Below are positions 60,648-64,000 of a stretch of DNA of 64,000 nucleotides, piece by piece (within the stretch, counting starts at the first letter, position 1; every line of letters starts with the position of its first letter). The notes beneath the pieces were generated by a model that saw only the letters and a list, made by a program, of their open reading frames with translations, was not told where the DNA came from and ran no database searches. The stretch covers positions 5,326,337 through 5,390,336 of the forward strand of contig NZ_KB911579.1 of the NCBI RefSeq assembly GCF_000383575.1, given 5' to 3'. The DNA comes from Salinispora oceanensis (GTDB lineage: Bacteria > Actinomycetota > Actinomycetes > Mycobacteriales > Micromonosporaceae). A program made the position numbers and the translations under genes.

Positions 60648-60693
60648 GTCTTCTCCCCGCACATGTCGTTGCTTGTCTTCAGACAGGTCGTCG

Positions 60694-63600
60694 CTAACGG
60701 GTCTGGAGGACACCTCCTCCCAGCCGTGCGGAGATCCATTCGTCCACCGCTTTCGCGGTCGAATCGGCATGCTCGCCCATCATGTTCCAGTGATCGCCAG
60801 GCACGTCGATGATGACGTCCGCCGATTCCCATGAGGGAGCCATGTCCGCGTCGAGCGGCTGCCCGGTGCGGTCCAGCGCGGACGTCGCGCGGACGAACAG
60901 CAGCGGCGCCCGCAACGGTTCGGGACGCCAGTCCTTCATCAGGTCGAAGTAGCGGCCCATGGCGGTCAGCCGGGTGTCGTCCGGCGCTCCGACGAGCTCC
61001 TCGCCGTCGAAGAACATGGCGTTGAACTTGTCGGCGTGCACCTCGAACGCGGGGTTGTCGGACAGGTACGTGTCGAGGAGCACGACCGCGGCCGGGAAGG
61101 TTCCGGACCGTTCCAGCGCGGTGGCGACGGCGTGGGCCAGCGATCCGCCGGACGAGTGGCCGACGAGAACGACCGGTTCGCCGGCCGCGGCCTGCCGGGC
61201 CGATTCGCACAACAGGTCCACCACGACGTCGTAGTTCGCCGGCAGGGGCTCGGATCCGGTGAAGCCCGGGGGGACCAGAACCGAGACATCGCGGCGATCG
61301 CGGAACGTCGCGGCGAACCGGGAGTACTGGTGAGCGCTCGACATCGCCATCGGGGCGGAGAAACACAGGATCTTCGGCGTGGCCGGGCCCCGGGAGAGCG
61401 GGACCGCAGTGAGCGGGCGGCCGAGCGCGGACCCGGTCTCGAAGGCCGGCCGGAGGCGTGCCGCTAGGGCGAGCAGGTCGATGCCCACCCGGTACTTCTT
61501 CTGTTGCCGCGCTTCCAGGTAGAGCGAGATCAGCCCGTTGTCTTTGGGCGTGCCGGCCGTGGGTGTGGTTTGTTCGCGGTCCAGTTCGGTGCGCAGCTCC
61601 CGCAGGAGGAAGCCGGCGATGTGGTTGGCGGTCGGGTAATCGAAGATGAGGGTCGCGGGCAGTTGCAGACCCGTCAGCGTGGTCAAGCGGTTGCGCAGTT
61701 CGAGCGAGGCGAGCGAGTCGAAGCCCATCTCGGTGAGCGGGCGGTCCTCCCCTACCGCGTCCGGGTCGGTGTGCCCGAGGACTTGGGCGATCTGCTGGCG
61801 CACCAACGCCAGGAGAACGGATCCGCGGTTCTCGGCGGCGGTCGCGGTCAGACGGCGGCGCAAGGCCTCCGGGTCGGTCGTCCGTTCCGGGGTGCGCGCC
61901 GGCGTGCGTATCAGGGCGCGCAGCATGGCCGGCACCTCCCCGGCCGCACTCGCCTGGGCCCGGACGGCCGCGGTGTCGATACGCACCGGCAGCAACACCG
62001 GCTCTACAGCGGCCACCGCCACATCCAGCAGCCGCAACCCCTGCTCCGCCGGCATCGCCCGCAACCCGGCCCGATCCATCCGCGACAAATCAGTAAGACC
62101 CAAATGCCCGGTCATCCCGGAGCGCTGTTCCCACATCCCCCACGCCAGCGACACCCCGGGCAAACCCAACTCCCGCCGGTGCACCGCCAACGCGTCCAGA
62201 AACGCGTTCGCCGCCGCATAGTTGGCCTGCCCCGGAGCCCCCAACACCCCCGCCACCGAGGAGAACAACACAAACGCCGACAGCTCCCGATCCGCAGTCA
62301 ACTCGTGCAGATGCCACGCCGACTCCGCCTTCGCCGCCAACACCGCCGCCACCCGCGATCGCGACAACGACTCCACCGTGCCGTCATCCAACACCCCCGC
62401 CGCATGCACCACCGCCCGCAAATCGCCGATCGACGCCAGCACCTCCGCCAACGCAGCCCGATCGGCCACATCACACGCCACCACCGACACCTCGGCACCA
62501 GCCACCTGCAACTCGGCCACCAACTCCGACGCACCGTCGGCGGCCATCCCCCGCCGACTGACCAGCAGCAGACGCTCCACCCCATGCGCCACGACCAGAT
62601 GCCGTGCCACCAACGAGCCCAACCCACCCGTACCACCAGTGATCAACACGGTGCCCTCACCCGACCACACCGGCTCCCCCACCGGCACCCGGGCCCGCAC
62701 CAACCGCGGCACCGACACCACACCACCACGCACCATCAACTGCGGCTCACCCACACCAACCAGCCGCGACACCTCAAGATCGTCGGTATCCACCAGCACG
62801 AACCGGCCCGGATGCTCCGACTGCGCCGACCGCACCAACCCCCACAACGCCGCCCCCGCCGGCACGTGCTGCGGCGCCAACACCGCCAGCACACCCTCAC
62901 CCTCAACCAGCCACCGCTGCACCACCTCCAACCCCTCGCCCACCACGTCAGCCACCGGCCGACCGGAAACCTGCGGCCCGTACGTCTCCAAACCCTCGAC
63001 CGGCTCACCCGGCACCACCGGCTGCCACTCCACGGCGTACAGCGAGTCGGCCGACGGCCCGATGACAACCGGCCGCGATACCAGGGAACGCGCGGCGGCC
63101 ACCGGGGCGCCGGTTTCGTCTGTCAGGAGCACGGACGTTGCCTCATCCTCTGTGGGGCGCAGCCGCACGCGTACGGTGGACGCGCTTCCCCACAGCGATA
63201 CGCCGTTCCAGGCGAACGGCAGCGCGACTTCGGAACCGTCGCCGGCGACCGTCAGCGATGTGTGCAAGGCCGCGTCGAGCAGGGCGGGGTGAACGCCGAA
63301 GCCCGTGGCCTGGCCGTTCAGCGATTCGGGAAGTTCCACCTCGGCCAGCAGGTCGTCGCCGTGACGCCATACTTTCCGCAGGCCCTGGAACGCCGGGCCG
63401 TACTGGTAGCCGTGCTCGGCGAGTCTCTCGTACAGGCCGTCCAGCGGCACCGCGTCGGAGCCCGGCGGCGGCCATGCGCCGTCCAGAGGTTCGGGGTTGT
63501 ACGCGGCATCGGCGCCGGCCAGTATCCCAGTGGCGTGGTGTGTCCAGTCGGAGGTGTCGTCGGGGCGTGAGAAAACCTTCATCTCGCGCCGGCCGGTGTC

Positions 63601-64000
63601 GTCGGGTCCGCTGACCGACACCTGGATCTGCACCGGTTTGTGGTCGGGCAGCACCAGCGGTGTCTGCAACACCAATTCCTGGACCACCGGCAGGCCGATC
63701 TCGGCGCCGACATGTGCCGCTACTTCGACGAGTGCGGCGCCGGGGACCATGACGACATCCAGCACCATGTGATCGGCGAGCCACGGTATCGTCTCCGTCG
63801 ACCAGCGGCCGGTCCACACCCAACCGTTGCCTTCGGCGAGGCTGACCGCCGCGCCGAGCAAGGGATGCCCGGAGACGCCGAGCCCGGCCCGGGACACATC
63901 CCCCACGGGGGAGACGGGTGCCAGCCAGTAGCGTTGCCGCTGGAATGCGTAGGTGGGCAGATCCACGCGGGTGGCCGGCACGGCGTCGAACAACGCCGTC
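60694..64000 (-). CDS. Type I modular PKS, C-terminal part: DH-KR-ACP-TE (runs off right edge)
   Basis: At least 1100 residues, N-terminus outside the window. The visible order is the post-AT linker (VDLPTYAFQRQRYW), a DH domain, a KR, an ACP and a TE. DH: HMVLDVVMVP has Asp where HxxxGxxxxP expects Gly, though DAALH and YGPAFQGL are kept. KR: GGTGGLGSLVARHL, LDD at GVLDDGTVESL (B-type), Ser in LFSSVAG and Tyr in QANYAAAN. ACP: MGFDSLASLE. TE: VGHSSGGSLAHAV, His in GDHWNMM. No ER. This is the last module, which releases the chain as acid or macrolactone. Confidence 0.92.
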   Translation of the reverse strand, partial: TALFDAVPATRVDLPTYAFQRQRYWLAPVSPVGDVSRAGLGVSGHPLLGAAVSLAEGNGWVWTGRWSTETIPWLADHMVLDVVMVPGAALVEVAAHVGAEIGLPVVQELVLQTPLVLPDHKPVQIQVSVSGPDDTGRREMKVFSRPDDTSDWTHHATGILAGADAAYNPEPLDGAWPPPGSDAVPLDGLYERLAEHGYQYGPAFQGLRKVWRHGDDLLAEVELPESLNGQATGFGVHPALLDAALHTSLTVAGDGSEVALPFAWNGVSLWGSASTVRVRLRPTEDEATSVLLTDETGAPVAAARSLVSRPVVIGPSADSLYAVEWQPVVPGEPVEGLETYGPQVSGRPVADVVGEGLEVVQRWLVEGEGVLAVLAPQHVPAGAALWGLVRSAQSEHPGRFVLVDTDDLEVSRLVGVGEPQLMVRGGVVSVPRLVRARVPVGEPVWSGEGTVLITGGTGGLGSLVARHLVVAHGVERLLLVSRRGMAADGASELVAELQVAGAEVSVVACDVADRAALAEVLASIGDLRAVVHAAGVLDDGTVESLSRSRVAAVLAAKAESAWHLHELTADRELSAFVLFSSVAGVLGAPGQANYAAANAFLDALAVHRRELGLPGVSLAWGMWEQRSGMTGHLGLTDLSRMDRAGLRAMPAEQGLRLLDVAVAAVEPVLLPVRIDTAAVRAQASAAGEVPAMLRALIRTPARTPERTTDPEALRRRLTATAAENRGSVLLALVRQQIAQVLGHTDPDAVGEDRPLTEMGFDSLASLELRNRLTTLTGLQLPATLIFDYPTANHIAGFLLRELRTELDREQTTPTAGTPKDNGLISLYLEARQQKKYRVGIDLLALAARLRPAFETGSALGRPLTAVPLSRGPATPKILCFSAPMAMSSAHQYSRFAATFRDRRDVSVLVPPGFTGSEPLPANYDVVVDLLCESARQAAAGEPVVLVGHSSGGSLAHAVATALERSGTFPAAVVLLDTYLSDNPAFEVHADKFNAMFFDGEELVGAPDDTRLTAMGRYFDLMKDWRPEPLRAPLLFVRATSALDRTGQPLDADMAPSWESADVIIDVPGDHWNMMGEHADSTAKAVDEWISARLGGGVLQTR

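Noticed and set aside
61504..63570. Plus-strand open frame of 688 codons
   Set aside because: It is the reverse of the PKS KR/DH region and is made of His, Arg, Pro and Thr repeats from GC-rich third positions; the minus-strand PKS has all domain motifs.
1..64000. CRISPR arrays, tRNA or rRNA genes, long tandem repeats
   Set aside because: I looked for direct repeats with regular spacing, tRNA-like ends and rRNA segments and saw none.

Overview
The window is high-GC actinomycete DNA, plausibly from a Micromonospora-like organism. I base this on codon use, GTG starts, NarL-type two-component pairs, a Wag31-type DivIVA paralogue, a TIGR03089-type protein and dense secondary metabolism; the genus is not proven. 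No rRNA, tRNA or CRISPR was found.

Region 1 (1-11.5 kb) is phosphonate utilisation. After a partial alpha/beta hydrolase, a fosmidomycin-resistance-like MFS pump and small hypothetical genes, a minus-strand operon encodes a PhnS-PhnT-PhnU-PhnV 2-aminoethylphosphonate-type importer, a phosphonatase-like HAD hydrolase and a FAD amine oxidase. A GntR/UTRA regulator lies upstream and a PhnZ-like HD oxygenase is divergent from it. A perfect 6+6 palindrome before the FAD gene is a candidate operator.

Region 2 (11.5-24.5 kb) is housekeeping and decay: a histidine kinase/response regulator pair, an MmpL/RND exporter, a TIGR01777-type epimerase and a DrrAB-like ABC exporter with an orphan response regulator. 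Between them lie fragments of dead genes (PLP enzyme, F420-type nitroreductase, half an MFS protein).

Region 3 (24.5-48.8 kb) is the most interesting part: two divergent operons forming what looks like a biosynthetic cluster for an N-N bonded metabolite. The minus arm carries a lysine N6-hydroxylase, a FAD oxidase and a cupin-MetRS-like fusion, the three-enzyme hydrazine-forming set known from s56-p1-type pathways. Here the MetRS-like protein also carries a C-terminal carrier domain. The arm continues with a Cy-A-PCP NRPS predicted to load cysteine, an AMP ligase, a free carrier protein, a GNAT, a C45-type acyltransferase, an ATP-grasp ligase and an MFS exporter. The plus arm carries a thioesterase, a PEP-mutase/ICL-family protein, a KAS III, a large haem-oxygenase-like diiron protein, an acyl-CoA dehydrogenase, a P450, and two saccharopine dehydrogenases resembling fungal Lys1 and Lys9. 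Since hydrazine release should leave 2-aminoadipate 6-semialdehyde, these last two could regenerate lysine, making it a recycled nitrogen donor.

Region 4 (48.9-64 kb) begins with a decayed IS3 element abutting a truncated radical SAM gene. It continues with a PPTase, phosphoesterase and DivIVA-like operon, a TIGR03089 protein, a type II thioesterase, a flavin epoxidase-like enzyme, a complete methoxymalonyl-ACP cassette (fkbG, H, I, J, K types) and the final DH-KR-ACP-TE part of a type I PKS running off the right edge.
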